Positions 1 to 8,507 are shown, counted from the stretch's first letter. The stretch: DNA of 64,000 nt from Gammaproteobacteria bacterium (GCA_041395725.1 JAWKZW010000001.1:434001-498000), one strand, 5' to 3'. The notes: generated by a model not told the origin, from the letters alone. Numbers and translations: made by a program.

Positions 1-230
1 CTGCGCAGCTGCACTGTCAGTGACTGCGGCAGGCCGATACTCACCGAATCCGGGAAATGCACCAGACGTTCTTCGCCGACGACCAACGGAATCGCGATGG
101 GCGTTTTGTTCCAGACAACACGTTCAGGCGCATTTGACACTGCATCGACTTGTGCAAAGGACAGCAGCGGAATACAGAAACCGAGCAAGGCGATCCACCT
201 AACTGGCGCAAGAAAAAAGCGGGAATTCAT
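1..230 (-). CDS. TIGR03749-family T4SS protein, N-terminal part (cut by window start)
   Basis: Reading leftward from the ATG at 228-230 gives 76 codons before the window ends. The protein starts MNSRFFLAPVRW, has a Sec signal peptide ending near SFAQ, then APERVVWNKTPI and VVGEERLVHFPDSVSIGLP, which are characteristic of TIGR03749, a periplasmic VirB9-like component of PFGI-1 class ICE secretion systems. Its ATG overlaps the stop of the upstream TIGR03746 gene (ATGA), so the two are translationally coupled. The C-terminal part of the same family appears at the other end of the window (63737-64000), downstream of which the expected TIGR03752 gene follows. I infer that this is one gene split by the window edge. 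About 90-130 residues would be missing between the two parts, judged from my memory of the family length. Confidence 0.88.
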   Translation of the reverse strand, partial: MNSRFFLAPVRWIALLGFCIPLLSFAQVDAVSNAPERVVWNKTPIAIPLVVGEERLVHFPDSVSIGLPQSLTVQLR

Positions 231-904
231 TGGGAGGCTTCCTGATTTGTAGTGGCGCTGTTCACACCGGGTTCAGTCAGCTCGGCATCGGTCAATCGAC
301 GCGGGCCATCACTGGCGTAGCCGTCGAGCGCCAGGCCCCAGGGATTCGATTCCGGATCGATGGCCTGGCGCACCACGCGAATTGGGTAGCGAATCGTGGT
401 TTGCTTCACTGTCATGCCTTTTACAGACTCCAACAGGTCGAGATCCAGCCAGACGACCCAGACATCGGGTGACAGCACATCGACGCGACGTTCTTCATAA
501 CCATGCCCTGGCACTTCATGAACACCGCGCACCCGGTAGGTCAATTCGCCGCGGCGAGCTTTGAGTTCCATGTCAGCGATCAGGTCATTGCGATAGCGCG
601 GTGTCAGGTAGGGTGAGATGCGGAAAATCGCGCTGCCGTAGTCCGTTGCGCCGTTGTCTGGCCAACGATTGAGTTGCTGGAAAATGTAGAACGCGAAGGC
701 GTAGACATTGGCCGGAGGCACTTCCTCAGCCGCAAGGACCGCACCGGAGCGCAGATCCGGCGGCACGTAGACTCGCAATTGCTTGGGCGCCTGACTCCAG
801 CCGATCCAGAGCGCGAGGATGATCAGCCCTTGCAGACCAATGACGATCCACAAGGAACGCAAATGGGCGCGCACGTTATCGATTTCGAGACGGTAGCGGC
901 GCAT
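227..904 (-). CDS. TIGR03746 / PFL_4703-family ICE T4SS inner-membrane protein
   Basis: 225 residues. A short cytoplasmic N-terminus (MRRYRLEIDNVRAHLRSL) is followed by one membrane segment at about 18-36 (LWIVIGLQGLIILALWIGW) and a periplasmic domain with the family words YVPPDLRSG, YAFAFYIFQQLNRWP, YLTPRYRNDL and RQTTIRYP-like strands. This bitopic layout resembles VirB8 and the protein probably bridges inner membrane and core complex; the family is known, the VirB8 comparison is inference. It overlaps the TIGR03750 gene upstream by 29 nt and the TIGR03749 start downstream by 4 nt. Length and order match the standard ICE operon and nothing looks damaged. Confidence 0.9.
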   Translation of the reverse strand: MRRYRLEIDNVRAHLRSLWIVIGLQGLIILALWIGWSQAPKQLRVYVPPDLRSGAVLAAEEVPPANVYAFAFYIFQQLNRWPDNGATDYGSAIFRISPYLTPRYRNDLIADMELKARRGELTYRVRGVHEVPGHGYEERRVDVLSPDVWVVWLDLDLLESVKGMTVKQTTIRYPIRVVRQAIDPESNPWGLALDGYASDGPRRLTDAELTEPGVNSATTNQEASQ

Positions 905-1256
905 GCGGCGTCCTCCCGATGTCCCAGGCGCCCGAACGCAATACCCAGGGCGCCCGATAGAGACCCGTCGACTGCAGGCGGTCGCGCAACCATTGCTGGT
1001 AGTACCCGTCAGGCCGCCCGCGCTTGATGCGCTGAAATACGGTCGCCATTACCACGACGGTGGCGACCACACCGACACCGGCGATACCGAAACCCATGGT
1101 GATGGCGCCGAGCAACCAGGCCAGGAGCAGACTGAGGGGCAGCCAGATCACTATGGCCAACCCCACAATCATACCGAGCTCTGAAGATGAGCAACCTTTA
1201 AAGATGACGGGCTCGGCATTGAGCCGGTCCGCCAGGATTTCATGGCCTTTCGACAT
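876..1256 (-). CDS. TIGR03750-family conjugal transfer membrane protein
   Basis: 126 residues. Begins MSKGHEILADRLNAEPVIFKGCSSSEL, then two long hydrophobic helices at about 29-50 and 52-73, then a basic cytoplasmic tail (QRIKRGRPDGYYQQWL) as in TIGR03750, a VirB3-like small membrane protein of type G mating systems. The order TIGR03745 - TIGR03750 - TIGR03746 on the minus strand is the conserved one. It ends inside the next gene (29-nt overlap), implying coupled translation. VirB3-like function is an inference from size, topology and position ahead of the VirB8-like gene. Confidence 0.9.
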   Translation of the reverse strand: MSKGHEILADRLNAEPVIFKGCSSSELGMIVGLAIVIWLPLSLLLAWLLGAITMGFGIAGVGVVATVVVMATVFQRIKRGRPDGYYQQWLRDRLQSTGLYRAPWVLRSGAWDIGRTPHAPLPSRNR

Positions 1257-1298
1257 TCACACCCCCTGCTACGTGCTGTGATTGATGTCAGGTATCTA

Positions 1299-1676
1299 TC
1301 AGATGACACCGGCTGCTTCGGTCAGCAGATAGCTGGCGAAGATCAGTACGATGGCGCCAACGATGCCCAAGACGCCCACTTCAGCCCATTCCGCTTTGCC
1401 CTGGCGGGCTTCATTGAATTTGGCGAAGCCCAGATAGGCGATCCAGAGAAAGCCCAGAACCGCAATGGCGAGTCCGAGCACCAGACCACCGTCCTTGATG
1501 TAGCCCTGGATCAGTCCGATCCAGTCACCCGCCCCCGGAGCGGTACTCGGCGCGACCGGCGTCGGCAATGCCGCCCAGAGCGGCAATGGAAAAAACACCG
1601 CGGCCGTTGCCAATAGCGGCCTGCGAATGGCAACGGACGTTTTGCTGAACCTGTTTTCTGTAGTTGATGTACCCAT
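1299..1676 (-). CDS. TIGR03745-family ICE membrane protein (VirB2-like position)
   Basis: 125 residues. The N-terminus (RRPLLATAAVFFPLPLWAALP) reads as a signal peptide of about 36 residues; the mature part has two hydrophobic helices at roughly 60-80 and 98-118 separated by a charged loop (FNEARQGKAEWAEV). Small, cleaved, two-helix proteins of this type are pilin-like candidates; this family is TIGR03745. An AGAGGA Shine-Dalgarno precedes the ATG. It lies between TIGR03758 and TIGR03750 as in other PFGI-1 class elements. Whether it is the pilus subunit is inference. Confidence 0.88.
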   Translation of the reverse strand: MGTSTTENRFSKTSVAIRRPLLATAAVFFPLPLWAALPTPVAPSTAPGAGDWIGLIQGYIKDGGLVLGLAIAVLGFLWIAYLGFAKFNEARQGKAEWAEVGVLGIVGAIVLIFASYLLTEAAGVI

Positions 1677-1787
1677 AGGAAATGTCCTCTTCTGTAACGC
1701 TGATAAAAATGGGGCCTATCCCCGCATCCCACCGCGATGCGCCTCCGCTTGCCCTTACCGGGCTTTCTCGGTCTCAACTCGATTGAC

Positions 1788-2018
1788 TCACCGCAAATAG
1801 AAACCCAACACCATCAACACAATGCTTGCCCTCAACGTGCTCCAGGTCAGGTCGAAGACCGTGGCCTGACCTTCCTGCCAAGCCCGAAAGGTGCCGATGG
1901 CAACCCAGATCACCCACACAAACGCCAGCACCAGAACCATCGACGCGACCGCGGTCAGCATCGTGGCTGGGGTAATACCGGAACCGGCTTGGAAAGCTGC
2001 TTGTTGTGCCCCTGTCAT
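1788..2018 (-). CDS. TIGR03758-family ICE membrane protein
   Basis: 76 residues, two transmembrane helices (about 18-42 and 58-74) and the recognisable family words MTGAQQAAFQAGSGITP and FRAWQEGQATVFDL. It is one of two tandem small hydrophobic proteins ahead of the VirB3/VirB8-like genes in this class of T4SS. Only 8 nt separate it from the RAQPRD gene upstream; about 110 nt separate it from TIGR03745 downstream, where I see no further gene. Family assignment is firm; its mechanical role in the pilus or membrane complex is unknown to me. Confidence 0.88.
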   Translation of the reverse strand: MTGAQQAAFQAGSGITPATMLTAVASMVLVLAFVWVIWVAIGTFRAWQEGQATVFDLTWSTLRASIVLMVLGFYLR

Positions 2019-2026
2019 CGCTCAAC

Positions 2027-2329
2027 CTAGCGACGGTAATCGCCGCGCAGGGGCGGGAAGGAACGTGGTTGAGCGCGAGGTGCATCAATGTGTGACTGAA
2101 CGCCGTCCCTAATTTGCTTCAGGTCCTGGCGCAGCCAGTCAAAACGAAAACGAACACGGGCATCCTCATCGGCATTTGCCTCGGCCTGCTTGATCAGGGG
2201 TTCAAGGGCATTCAGTTCATGGATGATCTTTGCCAGCGCATCGCGCTCGGCATCTGCATCGGCAAAGGCCACCGGTGTGATGAACGAGCCGACGATCAGA
2301 AAAGAAGGTAGCCAGAGATGGCGTTGCAT
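2027..2329 (-). CDS. RAQPRD-family ICE protein
   Basis: 100 residues with a signal peptide (LPSFLIVGSFITPVAFA, cleavage near 23) and a charged helical periplasmic body (DADAERDALAKIIHELNAL). The C-terminal signature reads RAQPRSFPPLRGDYRR, matching the RAQPRD family (TIGR01690), here with S after RAQPR. It is normally directly behind TIGR03747; in this element 6 kb of cargo (2.6-8.4 kb) separates the two. The 240 nt between it and the HSP90-like gene contains no convincing gene and should hold a new promoter, since the original operon has been split; I could not pick clear -35/-10 boxes there. Confidence 0.9.
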   Translation of the reverse strand: MQRHLWLPSFLIVGSFITPVAFADADAERDALAKIIHELNALEPLIKQAEANADEDARVRFRFDWLRQDLKQIRDGVQSHIDAPRAQPRSFPPLRGDYRR

Positions 2330-2569
2330 GGCACTGCTGCTCCCGTGTGTTGTTACGGGGCATAGTGCGAGAATCAGGGGCGAGGAACGATGGGAAATCT
2401 ATTCGGTGGGTGGGGTGGTTTTGGGGCTTTCCGCTTGAAGTGTAAAGGCTATTAGACGACGAAGCGATCCAGAATATGGACATCTCGAATCCTATAGCTC
2501 TTCTATTATTCCCCGCATCATCGGATGAATGTCGTCTATCACGTAGGATTCATGAAAGAATTCAGCTTA

Positions 2570-4843
2570 TTAAGCGTCCACTGCATCGGAATCTTTTGGC
2601 TCCCAGTGTTTAGATGTACGCATATCGATCCAATCACAATGAAGTTCAACCCTTATTTCACCGCTACCAACCGGCACCAAATACGGCTCGAGCTGATTGG
2701 GAATCGGAAAGTAGGCTCCTCCATACATTTCTTGAAATGGACGGTTCAGAGGCAGAGCTCCCTCCGCACGTGGCGCGCCATCCACTTGTGCGCTCACTAT
2801 TTCATCAAGACGGATTTCATACTGAAATGAAGCGCTAACAGTGTCCGAAGCGACATAAAGAATCTTGTTTCCCGCCCAAACTATGCCTCTACTTTCACAT
2901 TCCGGCAGTAGATCACCATAGGCTTTATATGCTGATTCCGGCAGGCGAATATAAAAGCCCGCAAGCCCCGTCTGCCCTGTATCGTCAATAATCTGCAAAA
3001 TCCGTGGTTTCTCGTTTCCAGCTGGCTGATCGTCAGTTTGAGCCGTGACTCCATTACCGGCAACATTGACCACCCGCACGTCCGAACGAGTCACTACTTG
3101 TCGCCGTCCGCCTTTTCTTACAGTACCAATGTCATCCTTGAGCAAAATCCATAGTTCCGATCGACGCTTGGCAAGCATCTCTAAATTGATTGCGCCATCA
3201 CCGAAGAAGCGCGGACTCCATTTCTTGAGGGAGGAACCTAAATATTCGCGGCAAAAAGATGCGATCAGGGAGTATAAGAGCTGGTTGAATCCGATGTCCG
3301 CGAGTTTGGTAACTTCTTGGTGACGTACATCGACATAAATGTCGATCATCTGACCACCACTATGCTCTTTGACGAATACGGGGATGTCCTCCGTTAGTTT
3401 TCCCGGCACGAGACGAAAGTTATGGACCTCGTATGATTTTCCAATGGTCATTTCTAGCTCGCTCAGGAATACGCGCTCGAAACGCGTCAGAACGTCGTAG
3501 TGCTCAATGCAATCAATAATTCCATCGAAGGGCTTTGCGCCGCATAACTGCTGAAGATACTTTTGTTCGGCATCTCTTCGATGCTGATCAGACGACAATA
3601 GTACGACAACATGCCCGCGAGCCTGCATGATCTGATTCAGTGCTTGTTTTTGCGCCATACCGAAATACACACTTACATTGCCCAGCGTTGCTCGACGTTT
3701 TATGTCGCCAAGAGTAATCTCGTTCGCATCGGCAAGCCGTACTCGGACATTGTCAAGATTGCTGATCATGCCTCGTTTTACGACATACCTAAAAATCCGA
3801 GTGTGCTGTGAAATGCGATCCGGGGACTCCAGCACAGCGTCGACAGCGACTTTTTCTAACAGGGCCACAATCTGCCCCAACAAGCTTGTTGTTGTCCCAT
3901 CAAGTGAGTCGCGTCCCGCGGTCGGAACGAAGCGATCGCAGTCAAGGCGCCCTGACACCCCAATTGTGCTGCCAATCTGAGTGGCGCAAAGCTTAAAACC
4001 TCGCTTGAAAACGTCAATCGCACCGTTTTCAAATCTGAGTTGCCCCGTTAGAGCTATTGCTTCATCGCCAACATTCAGCCCTTCAATTCCCGCAATAAGT
4101 GAATGGCCCCTGTCCTGATATAGGCGACCATCAATGGTGAGATTACCTTCACGCCATGTCTGCGTACCTTTGCTAATTTCAGTTAAGTTGCCCTTATCTT
4201 CTACGTTGGAAAATTGACCTTGCGAGATCTTCTCTCCGTTAAAGGAAATTGAGATCGGCACAAAACGTACAAAATCTCTGAGATAATTCCGCAAGGCTTC
4301 AATACTTGGAGCCTCACGAAGGTAACCTACTACGATGGTGCCGCGAGGTTTGGCATCATCGCTTTGACTGAGCGTAACGGAGGGAATGGCAATACCAGCG
4401 GCTCTAATGTCATCTTGGGAAAGGCATGTATAAGTTCCGTGCTCGGCATCATGGGTTTGCGATATAACTTCTAACTTGTCGCAAACACCAAAATTGGCGA
4501 ACCCACCGATTCCGAACATACCTACACAACCTGCTTCTAGGGCTTCTCCCGTTCGTTTACCACTTGCCCCAATAGTCCAAAAAAAATTCTGTAGGTCGGT
4601 TTCCGACATGCCAATCCCATTGTCTTGTACGACCAACTTTCGATCATCAACACTGACGTTAATTTTATAATTCGTATTCTTCGGATCCACTCCTTCACGC
4701 AATGCCTGAATCCGGATAGCGTCGACGGCATTCTGTACATTTTCCCGAACGAAGGCCATTGGTGTTTCATAAATTTGCTTAGAGATTGCGCGCAAGACGC
4801 TCTCGAATTCGATTCCAACTTTGAATGATGAATTGCCGCTCAC
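2570..4843 (-). CDS. HSP90-like GHKL ATPase, probable defence-system component
   Basis: 757 residues. The N-terminal 220 residues form a GHKL/HSP90 ATP-binding fold: N-box ENVQNAVDA at 34-42, G1 box DNGIGM at 74-79, and lid/G2 region GCVGMFGIGGFANFG at 105-119 with TIGASGKRTG before it. The rest (about 230-757) has the size of HSP90 middle and C-terminal domains but I recognise no effector domain; the tail mentions DWIDMRTSKHWEPK. Its ATG overlaps the stop of the metallophosphoesterase gene (ATGA), so the two are made together. HtpG is about 620 residues and not found in such pairs, so this is not the housekeeping chaperone. The coding strand is visibly AT-richer than the flanking T4SS genes, indicating cargo. 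A role in phage defence is inferred from genomic setting only. Confidence 0.8.
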   Translation of the reverse strand: MSGNSSFKVGIEFESVLRAISKQIYETPMAFVRENVQNAVDAIRIQALREGVDPKNTNYKINVSVDDRKLVVQDNGIGMSETDLQNFFWTIGASGKRTGEALEAGCVGMFGIGGFANFGVCDKLEVISQTHDAEHGTYTCLSQDDIRAAGIAIPSVTLSQSDDAKPRGTIVVGYLREAPSIEALRNYLRDFVRFVPISISFNGEKISQGQFSNVEDKGNLTEISKGTQTWREGNLTIDGRLYQDRGHSLIAGIEGLNVGDEAIALTGQLRFENGAIDVFKRGFKLCATQIGSTIGVSGRLDCDRFVPTAGRDSLDGTTTSLLGQIVALLEKVAVDAVLESPDRISQHTRIFRYVVKRGMISNLDNVRVRLADANEITLGDIKRRATLGNVSVYFGMAQKQALNQIMQARGHVVVLLSSDQHRRDAEQKYLQQLCGAKPFDGIIDCIEHYDVLTRFERVFLSELEMTIGKSYEVHNFRLVPGKLTEDIPVFVKEHSGGQMIDIYVDVRHQEVTKLADIGFNQLLYSLIASFCREYLGSSLKKWSPRFFGDGAINLEMLAKRRSELWILLKDDIGTVRKGGRRQVVTRSDVRVVNVAGNGVTAQTDDQPAGNEKPRILQIIDDTGQTGLAGFYIRLPESAYKAYGDLLPECESRGIVWAGNKILYVASDTVSASFQYEIRLDEIVSAQVDGAPRAEGALPLNRPFQEMYGGAYFPIPNQLEPYLVPVGSGEIRVELHCDWIDMRTSKHWEPKDSDAVDA

Positions 4844-6621
4844 TTTTCCCTCCTCCCTCTGCCCAGAGAAATCAATTCATCCCTCAATTTACGATCACCG
4901 GTGGCTTCAACAATTGCCTGACCAATCTGAAGATACGCCCTTTCATTTTCAGGAAACTTTTTTATCCCATCGAAAAGGGCAACCTTTGCCGCTTCGTAGT
5001 CGATTTTGTCGATCAGCAATGAAGCAAGGTGTGCGTAGTCAGCAGCGTTCGCTGCTTCTCCTTCTACCAACCGGTTATATATCTCCACCGCCCGCGTTTT
5101 TTCTACGTTGTCAGGGGATTGGCTAAGCGACAGCGCCAGCATCCTGCGCGCCTCCATCGCAATAGTCGTCACTGGCGAATCAAGATGTCGCTCAGCCTGT
5201 GAGCGTAAGGCATCCCAATCGTGATCTGCGGCCAGTTCTCGCAACAGTTTCAACGTATGAGAAAATGGCTGGCAGGGTTCGACTCCGGAAAGTATCTGTG
5301 CATCAGATTCTCTTTCTGCTAACTTTTCACGTAATTCCGGATGTGCGTCACCCAGTTCCTTCAAAATTAATCCGTACCGCAACACCGCCTCACCGTAGCA
5401 CGTCAGGAATTCTGCTAGAGGCATTCGACCTGCAAACAACCTCATTGGATTTCTCACTGCCATAAATGCTATAGACGCAGTTTTGAGTTGATTTTCCGAT
5501 TGATTACTCAAAAGATCGAACGATCCGAAGACATGCGCATTACCTACTTCAATAGGCATCTCAGATTGCACTTCAGTCAATAGCGCAGCCAGGTAGTACG
5601 CAACTGGCGATAACTCGTTACTGAAATTTACTATCGCACTGCCAAGATCAGCGACCTTGCAAAGCTCAGTGGCATTGATCGTAAAAGGCAGAAGACTATT
5701 TTTCTCGTAGGAAAAAGCACCGTCAGATGGCTTGTACTGAAATGTCGTAATAGATTGCTGTGCCTGCATGACATCCAGGCTCACCACACAAAAGGCATTG
5801 TGTGAATGCCTCGACTCAAACGCTGCACCAGTAGCAACTGAGAGGCAATGTCCTCCTGAATTCACAGTATTTCTCGTTTCAGGATCATGTAAGTGTCCAC
5901 AGTGGTAGAAGTGGCAAGATTCTTCAATACGCCATTGAACAGATCGACGATCAAAATCGTTGAGCAGATGGAAAGGGTGATGCCCCATAGCGATAACAAA
6001 GTGAGCATCAGACTCCACAGCAATTCTAAGTGCATTGATTACCTGCCTTTCACCGGCCAACAGTTTTCCATGATCTGATGCTCCGCCTTCAGAGAGCCAT
6101 GCGGTATTGATTCCTGCTATTGCAATGGATAGATTTTCGACATTAATCAGTGAAACGTACCCCAGCATGTCGTCTGTCCATTTTTTCTGCTGCTCAGCAA
6201 AGAAACTCTCCTGAAACTCTCGATACGATTCTTGCCGTTGGAGTAGCGTTTTTAATTCTTCTGGAGCTGCAAGAAAGGAATCTATGGCATTCTGGCTCTG
6301 AAGTGTCTGACGTGCACCTAAGAAGCACATTCGTTGTCGATCGCGGTCTACATCATGGTTGCCAGGTATGCAGAAAATTCGTTCGCGAGGGACGCCAGTT
6401 ACCTTTACAATCTCTTCAAAGAAAGCAGCTGCTATATCGTACTCGTGAGGCTTTCCGGCGAAGGCAATATCACCTGTTACAAGTACAAAATCGATCGTAC
6501 CGAATTCTCGACGACAGCGTTCGATATCCTTGCACATTGACGAAAGTACAACGTCCTGCGCCCAAGCATGGCTGTCCCGCAAATGAAAGTCTGAAATGTG
6601 CAGCCAGGTGACACGACGCAT
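4840..6621 (-). CDS. Calcineurin-like metallophosphoesterase with C-terminal helical repeats
   Basis: 593 residues. All metal-binding motifs are visible: D11 and H13 (LHISDFHL), D51 (LVTGDIAF), N88-H89-D90 (PGNHDVD), H214-H215 (AMGHHPF) and H243-H245 (CGHLHD). Residues 1 to about 290 are the phosphoesterase domain; 300-450 is unassigned and helical; about 480-590 looks like TPR-type helical hairpins (AVEIYNRLVEGEAANAADYAHLASLL). The start follows GTGAGG. Overlap of 4 nt with the HSP90-like gene makes a two-gene operon, 128 nt after the exonuclease. The domain hydrolyses phosphodiesters in other proteins of the fold (nucleotides or nucleic acid); substrate here is unknown. I infer the pair is an abortive-infection or nuclease system gated by the GHKL ATPase. 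Confidence 0.82.
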   Translation of the reverse strand: MRRVTWLHISDFHLRDSHAWAQDVVLSSMCKDIERCRREFGTIDFVLVTGDIAFAGKPHEYDIAAAFFEEIVKVTGVPRERIFCIPGNHDVDRDRQRMCFLGARQTLQSQNAIDSFLAAPEELKTLLQRQESYREFQESFFAEQQKKWTDDMLGYVSLINVENLSIAIAGINTAWLSEGGASDHGKLLAGERQVINALRIAVESDAHFVIAMGHHPFHLLNDFDRRSVQWRIEESCHFYHCGHLHDPETRNTVNSGGHCLSVATGAAFESRHSHNAFCVVSLDVMQAQQSITTFQYKPSDGAFSYEKNSLLPFTINATELCKVADLGSAIVNFSNELSPVAYYLAALLTEVQSEMPIEVGNAHVFGSFDLLSNQSENQLKTASIAFMAVRNPMRLFAGRMPLAEFLTCYGEAVLRYGLILKELGDAHPELREKLAERESDAQILSGVEPCQPFSHTLKLLRELAADHDWDALRSQAERHLDSPVTTIAMEARRMLALSLSQSPDNVEKTRAVEIYNRLVEGEAANAADYAHLASLLIDKIDYEAAKVALFDGIKKFPENERAYLQIGQAIVEATGDRKLRDELISLGRGRREK

Positions 6622-6748
6622 TTCTAAAACCTCACGCGATTAATCATTGTCCGATTAGGCGAAAACCAACACATTAATTCGTCTGTTTTGATATGGCCTT
6701 CTCCCATATTGATAGAAGAATCATCCTGCACAATTCCATCATGGAAGC

Positions 6749-7348
6749 TCATTTATGCACTCTCTGTTTTCTAATCATGCCAACCACTTTGGCCGTTTGC
6801 AGGCTGTCAACCATCGCTCCATGATGTCCACCAGACTCGGCCCTAGAATCATTTACTCCAAGCACTTTAGTTAAAATATCCAATGATGGACCCCGGTTGC
6901 TGCATGGCAAATTCATTGCCTGCGCCCATGGGATGGCCGCTTTCTGACTGCAGAACACCCCTTGAATCTGTGGCATTACCAATGCGTATCGCTCAACGTG
7001 ATCAAGGAGAATCGGCCAGTCGAAACTGGCGTTGTGAATGACAATGAGCTGATCCTTCAGGTAGCCAGCAATCCGTTGCCACTGCGAATCGAAGGACTCG
7101 AACGCGGCGGCCTGTTCGTTGGTAATGCCGTGTATCGACTGCGCTTCTTCTGAAATTCGTTTTTGCGGTTGTGTCTTGAACTCGATGGTTTCCGCGATCT
7201 CTCTATTCCTAACCACGGTGATGCCGAGCGTGACAATATCAGGCAAGCCGTTTTCGTCCGGCAGTCCCGTGGTCTCTGTATCGAGGACGATATAATCGTC
7301 AGGGAGTTGTGTGAATATCCACAGCAGTTCGTTGTACATCGCCATCAC
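6749..7348 (-). CDS. DEDDh 3'-5' exonuclease (DnaQ/PolC-like)
   Basis: 199 residues. Catalytic residues are D23 and E25 (VLDTETTGLP), D110 (HNASFDWPIL) and the H176/D181 pair (GGHHGAMVDS), the DEDDh arrangement of proofreading-type exonucleases such as the DnaQ epsilon subunit; it carries no polymerase or helicase domain. It should remove nucleotides from 3' ends. The ATG overlaps the stop of the RES toxin gene by 4 nt, giving a coupled antitoxin-toxin-exonuclease operon, unusual for RES/Xre systems. 128 nt of AT-rich sequence follow before the metallophosphoesterase gene. Whether it belongs functionally to the toxin-antitoxin unit, to the next pair, or is independent cannot be told from sequence. 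Confidence 0.85.
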   Translation of the reverse strand: MMAMYNELLWIFTQLPDDYIVLDTETTGLPDENGLPDIVTLGITVVRNREIAETIEFKTQPQKRISEEAQSIHGITNEQAAAFESFDSQWQRIAGYLKDQLIVIHNASFDWPILLDHVERYALVMPQIQGVFCSQKAAIPWAQAMNLPCSNRGPSLDILTKVLGVNDSRAESGGHHGAMVDSLQTAKVVGMIRKQRVHK

Positions 7349-8037
7349 CGTCTACTGCTGCCATCGAGGGATTCAACCTGGACTATCGATCCCTGGTCAT
7401 AGTGGTACCGCAGGTAGCGCCAATGGATGGCATCCGACAGTACCCTGGGACGCATGACGCCTAAGCAGTCACCCGCTGCTCTCACGCTCCGAAAGTGAAC
7501 ACCGTAACTGTTTGCATCGCGCAAGTTGTAGCCGAGCTGCTGTGCCTCGCGGTAGTCATCGGGATCGTAAATCGCCTCACCGACCAGGTGTCGTATATCG
7601 TGCAGGGTAGCCGGCCCCAGTTGTGCACGGATAACGCGCATTTCCTGGGTGGTCTTGTCGATTCGAGACTCTCTCAGGAATCGTGCGCGATGAAACGAGG
7701 ACTCGGCCACAGCGATCGACTCGTCAGCGGCGCAGTAATAGATACCGAAGTCCCGGTTGAAGCGCCCCCCACGACCATCAACAGGCGGGTGGGTAAATGC
7801 CGCCATGATCCAGGAGGCGCCATCACCATAGACACGGTCTTCCGGAGGCACCAGGCGAATATCACCCACTTCATCGCGCAACCTGGGATTGGTCAGTGAC
7901 TCCACGGCGTACAACACATCCCAATCCTGGGGATTGGAGACGCGCTCGAACAGGTGGATCTGTGGGTAGCGCGAGAGGATGATCCGGTAAACCGGTTCAT
8001 TGACCTCGCTGCTGGGTAGCGTTGTGATATCGATCAC
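7345..8037 (-). CDS. RES-domain toxin (NAD+ phosphorylase family)
   Basis: 230 residues. The RES core is recognised by VYRI with R18, GGRFN at 90-94, the YYCAADESIAVAES segment with E112, and HFRSVR with S184, matching the conserved Arg-Glu-Ser of the family. Characterised RES toxins (MbcT, Res) degrade NAD+ and arrest growth. It is coupled by a 4-nt overlap to the antitoxin gene upstream and by another 4 nt to the exonuclease downstream. Length is normal for a RES toxin. Base composition is close to the ICE backbone, unlike the phosphoesterase pair further along, suggesting a separate arrival. Confidence 0.88.
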   Translation of the reverse strand: MIDITTLPSSEVNEPVYRIILSRYPQIHLFERVSNPQDWDVLYAVESLTNPRLRDEVGDIRLVPPEDRVYGDGASWIMAAFTHPPVDGRGGRFNRDFGIYYCAADESIAVAESSFHRARFLRESRIDKTTQEMRVIRAQLGPATLHDIRHLVGEAIYDPDDYREAQQLGYNLRDANSYGVHFRSVRAAGDCLGVMRPRVLSDAIHWRYLRYHYDQGSIVQVESLDGSSRR

Positions 8038-8435
8038 CAGCCACCCCGCTCCGCATCAAGGAAGTTCCTGACTACAGCCAGGTCCACGACCTGACCGGCA
8101 AGTATGCGATCCAGCGGTGCCGTGCCGTTGAACAGCGGATTGTCATTGGGGGTAGCCAGCCACTGATCGGCCAATGCCTGGTCGGGCAATAGAATCTGCA
8201 GAGATTTGTAGATCCCCAGGATATAGCTCGCCCGCTCCAGCAAGTCCCGGGTCAGCTTGGCCTTTTCGGGCTGGCTCTTCCAGTTGTAGAGGGTCTTCTC
8301 ATTGCTGAGCCCCAACAGAGTCATCTGCTGAGCGCCGGTCAGGCGCCACTGGCTGAAAATAGCGAAAATCGCCGGCAGCAGTGAACTGGTGACACTGGAA
8401 CCACGCTGCAGTAATTGTTCGGCTTGTGCGATCAT
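8034..8435 (-). CDS. Xre/MbcA/ParS-type antitoxin of the RES toxin
   Basis: 133 residues. N-terminal HTH-like half with LTGAQQMTLLGLSNEKTLYNW, then the DUF2384 (MbcA/ParS/Xre toxin-binding) half: ERASYILGIYKSLQILLP, PNDNPLFNGTAPLDRIL and VVRNFLDAERGGW, all typical. It should bind and neutralise the RES protein and repress its own promoter. The gene leads the operon; its ATG is about 30 nt from the predicted transcription start, and two palindromes (8448-8463 and 8485-8498) sit over the promoter, as expected for autoregulation. Confidence 0.9.
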   Translation of the reverse strand: MIAQAEQLLQRGSSVTSSLLPAIFAIFSQWRLTGAQQMTLLGLSNEKTLYNWKSQPEKAKLTRDLLERASYILGIYKSLQILLPDQALADQWLATPNDNPLFNGTAPLDRILAGQVVDLAVVRNFLDAERGGW

Positions 8436-8447
8436 GCTTAACTCCGT

Positions 8448-8502
8448 ACTGTATCTTTACAGTGCTTTGATGCAGCCTAGCAAGCTGTAATAGTACAGTC
8501 AA
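8448..8502 (-). promoter_or_regulatory. Promoter and paired palindromic operators of the Xre-RES operon
   Basis: On the minus strand TTGACT (8502-8497) and TAGGCT (8479-8474) are spaced by 17 nt and point at the antitoxin gene. Between the boxes lies CTGTAATAGTACAG (8485-8498, arms CTGTA/TACAG), and just downstream of the expected start lies ACTGTATCTTTACAGT (8448-8463, perfect 6-nt arms around TCTT). Both carry the word CTGTA/TACAG, so they look like two sites for one dimeric repressor, most simply the antitoxin. A third short palindrome, GTATC-AGA-GATAC, is at 8505-8517, over the end of the TIGR03747 gene. Confidence 0.6.
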
Positions 8503-8507
8503 GTGTA

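Noticed and set aside
2217..2483. Short minus-strand frame in front of the RAQPRD gene
   Set aside because: It overlaps the RAQPRD gene in another frame and shows no signal, motif or ribosome site.
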